This document shows positions 9,927-17,463 of a stretch of 64,000 nucleotides of DNA, piece after piece (position 1 is the first letter of the stretch; each line of letters opens with the position of its first letter). The notes beneath the pieces were generated by a model. It worked only from the letters and a program-made list of their open reading frames with translations. It was not told the DNA's origin and ran no database searches. The translations under genes were made by a program, and so were the position numbers. The DNA comes from Vibrio mimicus. GTDB lineage: Bacteria > Pseudomonadota > Gammaproteobacteria > Enterobacterales > Vibrionaceae. Location of the stretch: assembly GCF_019048845.1 (NCBI RefSeq), contig NZ_CP077426.1:2465501-2529500 (forward strand). The letters are read 5' to 3'.

Positions 9927-12560
9927 CTATTGTTTCCACAGATTATAAACCTCTTTACGTCGATTGAAGGCCTCTTGGCCTCCTTCCATGATATTGATAA
10001 TCGCATCCTGCACTGGGCCTGCATCTATGCTTCCGCTTTGTACCGTGGCATTTTCGTTATTATACTGGCAGGCGTGTACTTGCTCCGCGTCACCTAGCAC
10101 TGGAAAATTGGCGTTATGAGTCGCGAAGATGAATTGAGCATACGGCTTCATCTCTCGTAATAGCTTTATCACGTCATCGTATATAGTCTGGTTATCGAGA
10201 TCGTCTTCCGGTTGGTCGATTATAATTATGTCGTTCTGACGCTGACTTAGCACGTACAGCAACAACGCAGAAGCGCGCTGCCCGAGCGAGTGGTGTTTCA
10301 ACTCTTTACCACGATAGCGGATGACAAAAAGGTTGGGCACTTGCCAAGTAACGAGTTCAACCAAGTTCTGCATGAAGGTTTTCTCGAAAACTTCGGGTGT
10401 ACTGCCCGCCTTAGCTAACGCTGTCGGCAGAGCACGCAACAAACCACCGAAATCAGTGTAATCTTCCATTACCGCACGCAAGGTAGTTTCACGGATATTA
10501 CTGCCCTTAAATAACTGCTGCATGAAGCCTATGGCTGCTTCCTTGTCACCCTTAAAGTCGCCATCTATTTGCAGAGCTGTATGACTGGAGTTAACGCGGT
10601 CGAGCTCAAACTGGATTGTGTTGAATTCGCGCAACCATAGTTCGTTAAGCTTATCGATCTCGGTAAACAACGAATCACGAATACTGCTCTGTTGGCTTTC
10701 CTGCTTGTTCAGCGCAACTAGCATTTGTTCCGCTTGGGTTTTGCGTTGTTCCTGGGTAAGAAAATCGTCCGGCTGAATCACACTCATCCCAGACTGTTTA
10801 AGCTCTTGAGACAATTGCCGCTCGACCTGGGCGAACTCTTCCTGAAGATTCGTACGCGCCTCCTCAAACTCATCTTGTTTAGCATTAAGGCGAATCGTGA
10901 TCTCACGCGCATCCTGCTCAACTGTTTTAAGCTGTTCCAGCTTAGCAAGCAGGTTGGAAAACTCTGCGTAGTAGGCTGTAAAAAACTCTGGATTCTGCTT
11001 GGATACATGACCCGTAGCGTCACGCAGTTCATCTTTATGCTCGGCGATCAATTGCCCCAGCGCGAGAACAAAACTATCCGCACGATCCTTCATGTGCCCT
11101 AGTGCAGAGGCATCCTGCTGAAAACCGAGCCGTTTCTGGAGCTTGTCTGCAACTCCGTACTCTTCAAATTTCTTCAGCCTGAAGTTGGCATCTGTAAGCT
11201 GGGCTTCGAAATCTCGCTGAAGCTCGGCGGTATTACTGAGTTGAAGCCAGCGTTCAGCAGCATCGCGCACGTTTTGCCGCTGCGCCTCGATTTCATCACG
11301 CTGTTCTCGGAGCTTTTCGCCAACCAGTTTTTCTACCAGATCAGTCTCAAAGCCGTCACCAGTACTGGAGAGGTCCTTCTGTCCAAAGTAGATTGGGCGA
11401 CGCAATACAGTTTCTCGAATTGATACTCCTGGTTGTAATTTCCCATCCAAATAGACATTTGGCAGCTCACGAAAAATACGAGAGATGGTGAACTCCTGTC
11501 CGTAGATATCACAAGCTGTTAACGTCACTTTGCCACCACTACCGAGAGTATGGCGAATCAACTCGTCTTTGTACTTGGTGTCCTGGGCTTTCTCACCGCG
11601 AGAAATATCAAGAGCATACCTTACCGCCTCAAGAATTGAGGACTTACCGCTACCACGAATACCTATTAGAGTATTAAGACCAGAAGAAAAATGCAGAGTC
11701 TTCCCTTCAAGGATACCGCCATCAAAACGAATGCTACGAATGAAAGATGCTTGATGTTTAGGTGGTTCGAAAGCTACGCGAGCACTAGGGCTGCTCAAAG
11801 CAAACTTTACGGCTTCGAAAGACAGTTCGCCCAATTTAAGATAACAAACATTACCTTGACCAATATCCTCTATGCGTTTGGCATCACATCCTTCAAGCTC
11901 GGCAGGATACCAATCACCAAGTTGCTGCCGTACCTTGGCCCGGCAAGGCTTTCCCTTTTCTTGCAGTTTGTTGTAAGTGCGGACCTTCTGAAAGCCAAGA
12001 GTACGACGACGGAAGAGTTCATTTTGACTCAATTCGGAGAGTCGCCCCCCCTCTAGTTCAGACCAAAGTCCGCTTGGCGCTTCAACGTGAGCAAAGACTA
12101 GGAAATAGTCGCGATGGTAACTTTCTAGCTTTTTTAGTGTTTCTAGCAGCGACAGAGAGGACCTTCCGTTTTCCTGCTCGTAATGAGCAGGGATTTTTCC
12201 TTCAAAAGCAACTCCCAAGAAAGGGTTGATATGATCATGGCCGTCCTCCAACCAGTCATCAGAGAATACAACTAGCGTGTGAATGCCATTGGCCCCGTCA
12301 TTGACTGACAACTCTACGCCAGGTAATAAGGAAATCCCCTTTTTTTGGGCCGTCTTGCGTAACGCCTTAAACTCACTAAAGTCGAACTTGTTATGATTGG
12401 TAATCACGCCTAGCCGGATATTCGCTTTCTCCAGTGCGTCAACGTAGTTGCTATTGTAATAGTTATCATCGCCTGAGTACTTGAACTCGCGATCCGCGCG
12501 AGTGTGCATATGAAAGTCCGCTCGAACCCACTGCGCACCCTGATCAAAAAAAACATCCAT
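9927..12560 (-). CDS. PHP-domain phosphoesterase fused to an SMC-like ATPase (TrlF-like)
   Basis: An 877-residue protein. The N-terminal PHP domain shows H17-x-H19, N55-H56, E83 and H158. The usual last metal motif (S-D-A-H) reads C225-D-A-K228, so one ligand is missing. An ABC/SMC-type ATPase follows: Walker A GIRGSGKSS at 300-308, a long coiled coil from about 420 to 650, a signature-like LGQRAS, and Walker B with D-loop IIIIDQPEDDLDN near 780, then a TH-N switch (FATHNAN). PHP-ATPase fusions of this plan are found in bacterial islands and are usually annotated TrlF-like. A nucleic-acid-cleaving role is plausible but not shown. Its start overlaps the stop of the RHH gene by one base (TAATG), so translation is coupled. 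Confidence 0.75.
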   Translation of the reverse strand: MDVFFDQGAQWVRADFHMHTRADREFKYSGDDNYYNSNYVDALEKANIRLGVITNHNKFDFSEFKALRKTAQKKGISLLPGVELSVNDGANGIHTLVVFSDDWLEDGHDHINPFLGVAFEGKIPAHYEQENGRSSLSLLETLKKLESYHRDYFLVFAHVEAPSGLWSELEGGRLSELSQNELFRRRTLGFQKVRTYNKLQEKGKPCRAKVRQQLGDWYPAELEGCDAKRIEDIGQGNVCYLKLGELSFEAVKFALSSPSARVAFEPPKHQASFIRSIRFDGGILEGKTLHFSSGLNTLIGIRGSGKSSILEAVRYALDISRGEKAQDTKYKDELIRHTLGSGGKVTLTACDIYGQEFTISRIFRELPNVYLDGKLQPGVSIRETVLRRPIYFGQKDLSSTGDGFETDLVEKLVGEKLREQRDEIEAQRQNVRDAAERWLQLSNTAELQRDFEAQLTDANFRLKKFEEYGVADKLQKRLGFQQDASALGHMKDRADSFVLALGQLIAEHKDELRDATGHVSKQNPEFFTAYYAEFSNLLAKLEQLKTVEQDAREITIRLNAKQDEFEEARTNLQEEFAQVERQLSQELKQSGMSVIQPDDFLTQEQRKTQAEQMLVALNKQESQQSSIRDSLFTEIDKLNELWLREFNTIQFELDRVNSSHTALQIDGDFKGDKEAAIGFMQQLFKGSNIRETTLRAVMEDYTDFGGLLRALPTALAKAGSTPEVFEKTFMQNLVELVTWQVPNLFVIRYRGKELKHHSLGQRASALLLYVLSQRQNDIIIIDQPEDDLDNQTIYDDVIKLLREMKPYAQFIFATHNANFPVLGDAEQVHACQYNNENATVQSGSIDAGPVQDAIINIMEGGQEAFNRRKEVYNLWKQ

Positions 12561-12742
12561 TAACGTTTCACCTTTGAGTCATCAAGTCTTAGTCCATGCG
12601 TTTTTGCGTACTCTAGAACGAGAATTTCAATCATTGATGTAACGGAACGTCGTTCACGCTCAGCTGCTAGCCGCAAAAGTTGCTTGATCTCGATTGAGGT
12701 GCGAATTGAAAGGGTTTCGTCTTTCACGCTTGACATAGCCAT
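12560..12742 (-). CDS. Small ribbon-helix-helix (Arc/CopG-like) protein
   Basis: Sixty residues. The pattern ETLSIRTSIEIKQLLRLAA followed by ERRSVTSMIEILV fits a ribbon-helix-helix DNA-binding fold: a short strand, then two helices with a Ser/Thr-rich turn. It is the first gene of the operon with the PHP-SMC and Mrr-STAND genes and overlaps the PHP-SMC start by one base. The likely job is autorepression of that operon. An ATG two codons in (12736) is an alternative start. Confidence 0.65.
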   Translation of the reverse strand: MAMSSVKDETLSIRTSIEIKQLLRLAAERERRSVTSMIEILVLEYAKTHGLRLDDSKVKR

Positions 12743-12863
12743 GTCCGTTCAGCATTGTTGTGTTGCAAATGTACTGCGTTTTACGCAATTTGGGGAGTGC
12801 TCAAATCACGAAACAAGCACAGGCATTTTGAGCCTAAGCAGATTCTTAATTATTGAGCGGAAT
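12743..12863. promoter_or_regulatory. Divergent promoter region of the RHH-PHP-STAND operon
   Basis: Intergenic gap between the leftward RHH gene and the small rightward gene. It contains the palindrome TGCGTTTTACGCA at 12775-12787, a candidate operator for the RHH protein. No convincing -35/-10 pair could be fixed by eye. Confidence 0.35.
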
Positions 12864-13052
12864 ATGAGCGACAAGAAAGCACCCGACGAAGCTCCCAACT
12901 TGGAGTTACAGCACACAGTTCACAAGAGTCCATCTGTCCGGAGACTTACACATCTAGAACGTTCAGAACTTCGGCGGGATATGATGGAGTCTTCAGCTTG
13001 GGCAAAGGAAGAACTGGCCCGCCGACGTAAAAACAAGGGAGAGAGATCATAG
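12864..13052 (+). CDS. Small hypothetical protein, unrecognised
   Basis: Sixty-two residues, highly charged, with a C terminus rich in Arg/Lys and Glu (ELRRDMMESSAWAKEELARR). The ATG at 12864 has GAGCGGA upstream; longer in-frame starts would overlap the RHH gene and are unlikely. It is divergent from the RHH operon and ends 6 bp before the convergent traJ stop. No family was recognised. It could be a small regulator or a spurious frame. Confidence 0.45.
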   Translation: MSDKKAPDEAPNLELQHTVHKSPSVRRLTHLERSELRRDMMESSAWAKEELARRRKNKGERS

Positions 13053-13057
13053 CCTTG

Positions 13058-13381
13058 TCATAGCTCAGACCTCGGCATAACGACCCTCGTCATGATCTTA
13101 CCCATTTCCTCCTGCCTCGCCTCGATCTTACTGAGAACAGCCAGGATTGTTGACTGGCCGAACTGGGCAGTTCGCACGTCATCGGTCAGCCATAGCTTCA
13201 ATAAGCCACCCAAACGGCCAAGATCGCCGTTAATTCGAGCCAACTCCCGTACCTGCTCACAATCGACCACACCCTTGATCTTGTAGCCCTGGCCAACCTC
13301 ACGCAGATAACGCGCAGCGCTCATGCCTGCTCGCTTTGCTTGCGCCTCGATATGCTCCTTTTCCTCGGGTAAGCAGTACAC
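13058..13381 (-). CDS. traJ: TraJ-like oriT-binding protein (IncP relaxosome component)
   Basis: Binds the origin of transfer and recruits the relaxase in IncP-type mobilisation. Residues YCLPEE, the GMS-x-A-x-YL region, and above all RINGDLGRLGGLLKLWLTDD closely match TraJ of RP4/RK2 as recalled. The GTG at 13381 is the first standard start in frame, but similarity to RP4 TraJ (ITRKSSTPIK before VYC) continues upstream to about 13411, and no ATG, GTG or TTG exists in the 17 codons before the GTG. A good AGGAGG lies at 13425-13430, inside the end of the preceding gene. Either a rare start (ATA at 13411) is used or the N terminus is shortened. The matching oriT lies at 16636-16794. Confidence 0.85.
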   Translation of the reverse strand: MYCLPEEKEHIEAQAKRAGMSAARYLREVGQGYKIKGVVDCEQVRELARINGDLGRLGGLLKLWLTDDVRTAQFGQSTILAVLSKIEARQEEMGKIMTRVVMPRSEL

Positions 13382-13421
13382 CTTGATCGGCGTACTGCTC
13401 TTCCTCGTTATTCGTTTTGCC

Positions 13422-13649
13422 TTACCTCCTTGTTACCTGGCGGATAGTGTCCAACGCCTCCTGGAAGTCCTCGGGCGTCGCTCGGCCAGTTTCACCCTGG
13501 TAGTACAGGATCGTGAACATATTGGCGACCGCCTCCGCGACTGGCAAAACCTGCCGGGCGGTTTCCTGGTCGATGAACTCCAGGGCGGCCAGCTTGATCG
13601 CAGCCTGATGAATTGCTTGCTGAACTTCGATATTATGTGTGGTTGTCAT
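13422..13649 (-). CDS. Small hypothetical protein in the transfer region
   Basis: Seventy-five residues, mostly helical by composition, soluble, acidic in the middle. It has a strong ribosome site (AGAGAGGTGAC) before the ATG at 13649. Its stop overlaps the ribosome site of traJ, which suggests coupled expression. No family recognised; a relaxosome accessory protein is possible from position alone. Confidence 0.6.
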   Translation of the reverse strand: MTTTHNIEVQQAIHQAAIKLAALEFIDQETARQVLPVAEAVANMFTILYYQGETGRATPEDFQEALDTIRQVTRR

Positions 13650-13683
13650 GTGTCACCTCTCTGTCAGGTGGTATGTGAAAATG

Positions 13684-13709
13684 CGGGCCGGTGCACCATC
13701 ACCGGCCCG
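13684..13709 (-). terminator. Strong hairpin between small transfer-region genes
   Basis: Perfect 10-bp GC-rich stem (CGGGCCGGTG / CACCGGCCCG) with a 6-base loop, followed on the minus strand by CATTTT. It may terminate or attenuate transcription coming from the trb genes before the traJ unit. Confidence 0.6.
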
Positions 13710-13721
13710 TGTGCTTTCTAA

Positions 13722-13976
13722 CTACTTGCGTCGGCCAAACGGCCAGCGTCTCATTTTGTCGATTTGATCGACAGATCTCGTCATGTCCTTGTAAGTACGC
13801 CCGGCCAACCTGTTTTGGAATACCTCCATTTTAACGGCAATGGCTTTCATCTTCGGGCCGTGTCCGGTGTTGTGCAGCCACTGCCCCAAAAAATAGAAGG
13901 CCAGCATCACAATGAACATCACTGCGAAGAAACCAAATACCTCCGCAAGGTTTTGGGGTGGAAAGTTAAACTCCAT
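13722..13976 (-). CDS. Small membrane protein, unrecognised
   Basis: Eighty-four residues with one clear transmembrane helix (about residues 12-32, FGFFAVMFIVMLAFYFLGQW) and a basic cytoplasmic tail ending RRWPFGRRK. AAGGA precedes the ATG at suitable spacing. It follows the trbL-adjacent gene with a 20-bp gap. It may belong to the mating apparatus or its exclusion function, but no family was recognised. Confidence 0.6.
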   Translation of the reverse strand: MEFNFPPQNLAEVFGFFAVMFIVMLAFYFLGQWLHNTGHGPKMKAIAVKMEVFQNRLAGRTYKDMTRSVDQIDKMRRWPFGRRK

Positions 13977-13996
13977 AATCAGTAATCCTTATCTAG

Positions 13997-14284
13997 TTAG
14001 GCCATGCGGCCTTTTTTAACAAAGCTGGCAATCTCACTATTTCGTTCCTGCTGAAGTTCCTGGGCATACGAAACGTAATCCTCAACGTCGAAGGTGTGCT
14101 TTTCCGGGTCGCGCTCTTGCCATTCTGCGTGTGCTTGGCGGGCTTCTTCCTGGTCCTCACTGGACAGGCCATCAAAGCCGCCGATTTGATTCATCCAGCC
14201 AGTGCCGACGCCGCCTAAGCTATCGCTGTCAAATGCAGGGGAAGCGTCGTCAGTCGCCCTCCTTGTCGTCGTCATCCCCGTCAT
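13997..14284 (-). CDS. Small hypothetical protein overlapping the end of trbL
   Basis: Ninety-five residues, acidic and glutamine-rich in the second half (ARQAHAEWQERDPEKH, AQELQQERNSEIASF). It begins 35 bp before the trbL stop in another frame, so it is probably translated by coupling. A second ATG lies three codons in. No family recognised. Confidence 0.55.
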   Translation of the reverse strand: MTGMTTTRRATDDASPAFDSDSLGGVGTGWMNQIGGFDGLSSEDQEEARQAHAEWQERDPEKHTFDVEDYVSYAQELQQERNSEIASFVKKGRMA

Positions 14285-15545
14285 CTTTCGTACTATTTCG
14301 GATCGAGCTAGCTAAACGACCTCCAGCAGTGCGGCCAATTCGATCCCCGGCCATATCACTCATTCCCTTCATCAAATTCGCACCGGTATCCGCTGCAATA
14401 CGACCCGCTTTCACAGCGCTGCCTTTAAAGCCGCCGCCAGAAGATTCGCCACCGCTAGAGGATTGGCCAGAGGCTTGGGAAAAGGAGCCAGCTTCATCCG
14501 AATCGCCGCCACCGCTAAATGCTTCGCCCAGGCTCGACATAACGTCAGTATTGTTCGCTACGTTCTCACCTGCTTTTGCAAATGCAGCCTGAATAGCAGA
14601 CGCACCGCCGACGGTAGCCATTGCTGCACCGGCAGCCATACCACCAGTGGCAACAGCCGCTCCGGCCATCGCTCCGGCACTGATACTGCCTGCACCTGCC
14701 GCTGCGCCGCCTCCAGGAACCAGGCTGGCGACCACATTGGGAACCGAGTGAATGAGCATCACGAGAACCAGTGAAACGACAAAGATCACCAGCAGTTCAC
14801 GCATAGGGGCATCATTGGATAGATCGGCATAGAAACCGTCCATGATCGACATGGCAATGCCAATGAGCAACGTCATTGTCATCAACTTCAAAGCAACGCC
14901 CAATACGCTTTTGAAGTAGTTGATTGCTATATCTGAAGTCCAGCGCGAACCACCAAAACCCAGCACGAAGACACCGGCATAGATCAATATCCAAGCCGTC
15001 ACCAAGGCCAACAACACATTGGCCGCCACTACCGCCATACATGCCAAAATTGCCAGCGTGATTAAGAAGATAGACAAGTTATCTATCGGGCTTGTGATGC
15101 TGTAGGACTCACCAGCTTTCACAATAATGTCGAACGCAATACTAATAGGCTCTGACGGGGTTAGATCTCTCGGAAGGCCACCGGCTTGAGCACCGATCAT
15201 TCTCAACGAGTCGATGATTGACGTCGCAAAGTCTGGGCCGTTTCTGAGCAACCAGAGAAAGAAACCAAACGTCAGGATGAAGCGCACGAACTCGGCAAAG
15301 AACTCCCTTATATCTGCTTGTTTAAGGATTAAGGTCCCGCCAGTCCAAACAAGGGATATAGTGCCCAGCGTCCAGAACAGCCAGGCGGCATAGTTTGTAA
15401 TTACCGTGCCCCAAGTAGCACTGGCCGTCATGAAACGCACGGCCACTTCATCCAAGACACCATTAGGCTCAATGGCCGCTGACGCAGTTTGCGAAGTCAG
15501 TAAAACTGCCAGGAGCATTACAAGTCGAATGAATATCTTGCTCAT
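14250..15545 (-). CDS. trbL: TrbL, membrane subunit of the P-type conjugation system (VirB6-like)
   Basis: Polytopic inner-membrane component of IncP-type mating-pair formation. The 431-residue protein has an N-terminal signal-like helix (MSKIFIRLVMLLAVLL), about six further hydrophobic helices, then a Gly/Ala/Ser-rich cytoplasmic tail (GGGAAAGAG and later SSGGESSGGG) as in RK2 TrbL. The ATG at 15545 is used because it directly follows the trbK stop (2-bp gap). The usual downstream trbM-trbP genes are absent, as are trbB-trbI, so it must work in a complex supplied by another element or compete with that element's own TrbL. Confidence 0.85.
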   Translation of the reverse strand: MSKIFIRLVMLLAVLLTSQTASAAIEPNGVLDEVAVRFMTASATWGTVITNYAAWLFWTLGTISLVWTGGTLILKQADIREFFAEFVRFILTFGFFLWLLRNGPDFATSIIDSLRMIGAQAGGLPRDLTPSEPISIAFDIIVKAGESYSITSPIDNLSIFLITLAILACMAVVAANVLLALVTAWILIYAGVFVLGFGGSRWTSDIAINYFKSVLGVALKLMTMTLLIGIAMSIMDGFYADLSNDAPMRELLVIFVVSLVLVMLIHSVPNVVASLVPGGGAAAGAGSISAGAMAGAAVATGGMAAGAAMATVGGASAIQAAFAKAGENVANNTDVMSSLGEAFSGGGDSDEAGSFSQASGQSSSGGESSGGGFKGSAVKAGRIAADTGANLMKGMSDMAGDRIGRTAGGRLASSIRNSTKDDGDDDDKEGD

Positions 15546-15592
15546 GATTAGAACCCCTTGTTCTTGGAGCGATCCGTGGGTTCGCCCATATC
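15543..15592. repeat. Direct repeat copy 1 (trbK end and trbL start codon)
   Basis: Fifty bp matching 15743-15792 at about 39 of 50 positions, spaced exactly 200 bp. It encodes the C-terminal tail DMGEPTDRSKNKGF of TrbK and includes the start codon of trbL. Confidence 0.85.
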
Positions 15593-15745
15593 CCAAAGAC
15601 AGTTCCCTTCTTCCCTCTGCTCTTTCGTCAGGTTTGGGTTGTCACAGTTGATCGTTGCAGGCTTTGGCCCGTCATTTTCACCGCACCCCACCAGAACGAA
15701 AGAGGCCAACGCGCTAACGATAAAAACTCGGGTGATATTCTTCAT
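15548..15745 (-). CDS. trbK: TrbK-like entry-exclusion lipoprotein
   Basis: Small lipoprotein that blocks entry of a second IncP-type element. Sixty-five residues, signal peptide with lipobox LVGC (lipidated Cys at residue 21), close to the 69 residues of RK2 TrbK. It sits between trbJ and trbL as in IncP plasmids, with 2-bp gaps on each side. Its last 16 residues are nearly identical to the TrbJ C terminus. Sequence identity to RP4 TrbK is low beyond the lipobox, so exclusion specificity may differ. Confidence 0.8.
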   Translation of the reverse strand: MKNITRVFIVSALASFVLVGCGENDGPKPATINCDNPNLTKEQREEGNCLWDMGEPTDRSKNKGF

Positions 15746-15792
15746 GATTAAAATCCCCTGTTTTCTGAACGGTCGGTTGGCTCGCCCATATC
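15743..15792. repeat. Direct repeat copy 2 (trbJ end and trbK start codon)
   Basis: Partner of the copy at 15543-15592. It encodes the TrbJ tail DMGEPTDRSENRGF and includes the start codon of trbK. Confidence 0.85.
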
Positions 15793-16524
15793 GAACAACC
15801 TTTCACGGGACGCTTGATATTGAGCTTCACGGTCAGCATCTGCCTGCATTCGAGTGCCAACGGCATTCTGCTGGGCAATCAGCAGGCTACGGATTTGCAG
15901 GAGCTGGTTGGCCTGGTTGCTGGCGAGTTGGTTGGCGTAACCAATGGCGGCCAGTTGGCCGTCCGCGCCCTGGGCGGCAGATTGCAGACGCTCGAGCTGT
16001 CGAGCGTCCGCCTGCAAGTTGTCTTGCTGCTGCTCCAAGCCCTTAAACAGCGCGTCGTTGGCCTTCTTCTGCGATTCAGACGCCAGGCGGCGGTTCTCGA
16101 CCATCGCGGCCCGTTCGGCATCGCTGCACCCCGCCGACGAGAAGCACGGTGAGCTGCGGTAATAGGCCACGTCCTGGAACTTGCCCAGGTAGGCATCGAG
16201 GCTGCCAAGCTGATTTTGGTAATAGGCGAGCGTGTTAGTCGCCTGGTTAAGATCGTTGATGGTGCGCTGTGCTTGGTCCCAAATATGGGCCGCCGGGGCC
16301 ATCGTGTTTTGCAGTTGGTTTTCGTACTGCTGAAGTTGGGTTTGGTATTCCTGAATCTGCTTGGCCGTCTGCGCGACCGCTTCTAAAGCAGACATGATGT
16401 TTTGCGTCAGATTGGTGCCATCAACTACTGGAATACCGGCGTAAACGGGCTGCAAGGTGCAGGTCGTCATAGCGACAGCCAGAGCAATTTTAGCGGCTAA
16501 ATTTTTTCTTTTAACTTTTTGCAT
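15748..16524 (-). CDS. trbJ: TrbJ, periplasmic mating-pair formation protein (VirB5-like)
   Basis: Exported minor-pilin-type component of the P-type conjugation system. The 258-residue product begins with a signal peptide (MQKVKRKN, hydrophobic core, cleavage near VYAG), followed by long Gln-rich helices (QEYQTQLQQYENQLQN and further repeats) as in TrbJ. The ATG at 16524 has GGAGAT seven bases upstream; an in-frame upstream start adds no signal features. It is the first gene of the trbJKL unit, 100 bp from oriT. Two cysteines near residue 130 (CFSSAGC) may form a disulfide. Confidence 0.85.
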   Translation of the reverse strand: MQKVKRKNLAAKIALAVAMTTCTLQPVYAGIPVVDGTNLTQNIMSALEAVAQTAKQIQEYQTQLQQYENQLQNTMAPAAHIWDQAQRTINDLNQATNTLAYYQNQLGSLDAYLGKFQDVAYYRSSPCFSSAGCSDAERAAMVENRRLASESQKKANDALFKGLEQQQDNLQADARQLERLQSAAQGADGQLAAIGYANQLASNQANQLLQIRSLLIAQQNAVGTRMQADADREAQYQASRERLFDMGEPTDRSENRGF

Positions 16525-16635
16525 ACGTTGATCTCCATTACCAATGAATGCTTTATCGTGCCTTTCAATGCATAACGTATAAGCCCAATAATTGGACATA
16601 AAAGTTGACATGGAGATATTTAAGCAATAACTCCT

Positions 16636-16794
16636 ACGGCGGTAGCCGGTAGCCTCGCAGAGCAGGATTCCCCGTTGAGCGCCCCCAGCGCGAATAAGGG
16701 AAAGTGAAGATAGTTAATTGGCTCCGCCGATTAGCTAACTTCACCTATCCTGCCCGCCTTTCAGCGTTGTTTACGCCAAGGAAAGTGTTGCAAC
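16636..16794 (+). other. oriT: Origin of transfer closely resembling RP4/RK2 oriT
   Basis: The stretch holds blocks remembered from RP4 oriT in the same order: CGGCGGTAGCCGG, CTCGCAGAGCAGGATTC, GCGAATAAGGG, a 19-bp inverted repeat, the nick region CTTCACCTATCCTGCCCG, and GCCAAGGAAAGT. The inverted repeat arms are 16704-16722 and 16726-16744 and pair at 16 of 19 positions, with outer ends GTGAAG / CTTCAC. By analogy the relaxase would cut between G16752 and C16753 on the plus strand, so the replication module would enter the recipient first and trbJKL last. The inner arm sequence differs from RP4, consistent with a co-evolved TraJ. Confidence 0.9.
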
Positions 16795-17463
16795 GAAAAT
16801 CTGTTTTTTAGTGCAAACCATATAAAATCGCTTGTTCACCTTATTGCTAGAACAGAAGCACGAAATAAACACGTAATTTCAGGCAATTACTACGCTAACG
16901 CTGGGGTTTACACAGCAAACAAACACAGCAATACACAGCTTTTCCAATTCTGGAGGAGTTGCGCCCCTCAAGTGTCAATGAAACGTGCGAGTGCTAGGAA
17001 TGCATCCGATGTAGCGCTCTGTATTCCAAGGACTTTAAAAAACCCAGACACTCTGACGGCCTTTTCTTTGACAGTTTCAGATTGGTATCGGTTGGGTCAT
17101 CAGGTCAGGAAGGATCGCTACCAACACTCTGTGCGTGTCGAGCCGCTAGCGCCCAATTTCGGACAGATTTTTGAGCACAACGTCAGTGTGGATAGGAAAT
17201 GTAGTGTTGTAGTATGGTGCTACTACATACTACAACCTACAAACCGCACACATTTTCAGCCTACTACCGGCTTAAGTAGCTATTCATCTTGATGTATGGA
17301 ATACGGCTTCCTGAGCCGCCCAGAGAGGCGCCCTCGCTACCCCTGAACGACGCTCCTGGGGCTTATAAAGCGGCTTTGGTCGTGCTTCGGACGGATTGAA
17401 CGCCAAGGAAAGGTGATAGCCTTGGCGAGGAAGCAGCATCGGCCACCCTCTTGGCGTTAAAAC
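16795..17463. other. Long non-coding stretch between oriT and the iteron origin
   Basis: About 670 bp with no supportable gene. Part near 16800-16970 is AT-rich; 17190-17250 has repeated CTACTACATACTACAAC-like runs. A CCAAGG...CCTTGG inverted repeat lies at 17403-17427. It probably belongs to the origin region. Confidence 0.5.

Noticed and set aside
16972..17292. Open frame of 106 codons on the plus strand between oriT and the iterons
   Set aside because: No ribosome site, no recognisable motif, odd composition, and it lies in an evident origin region.
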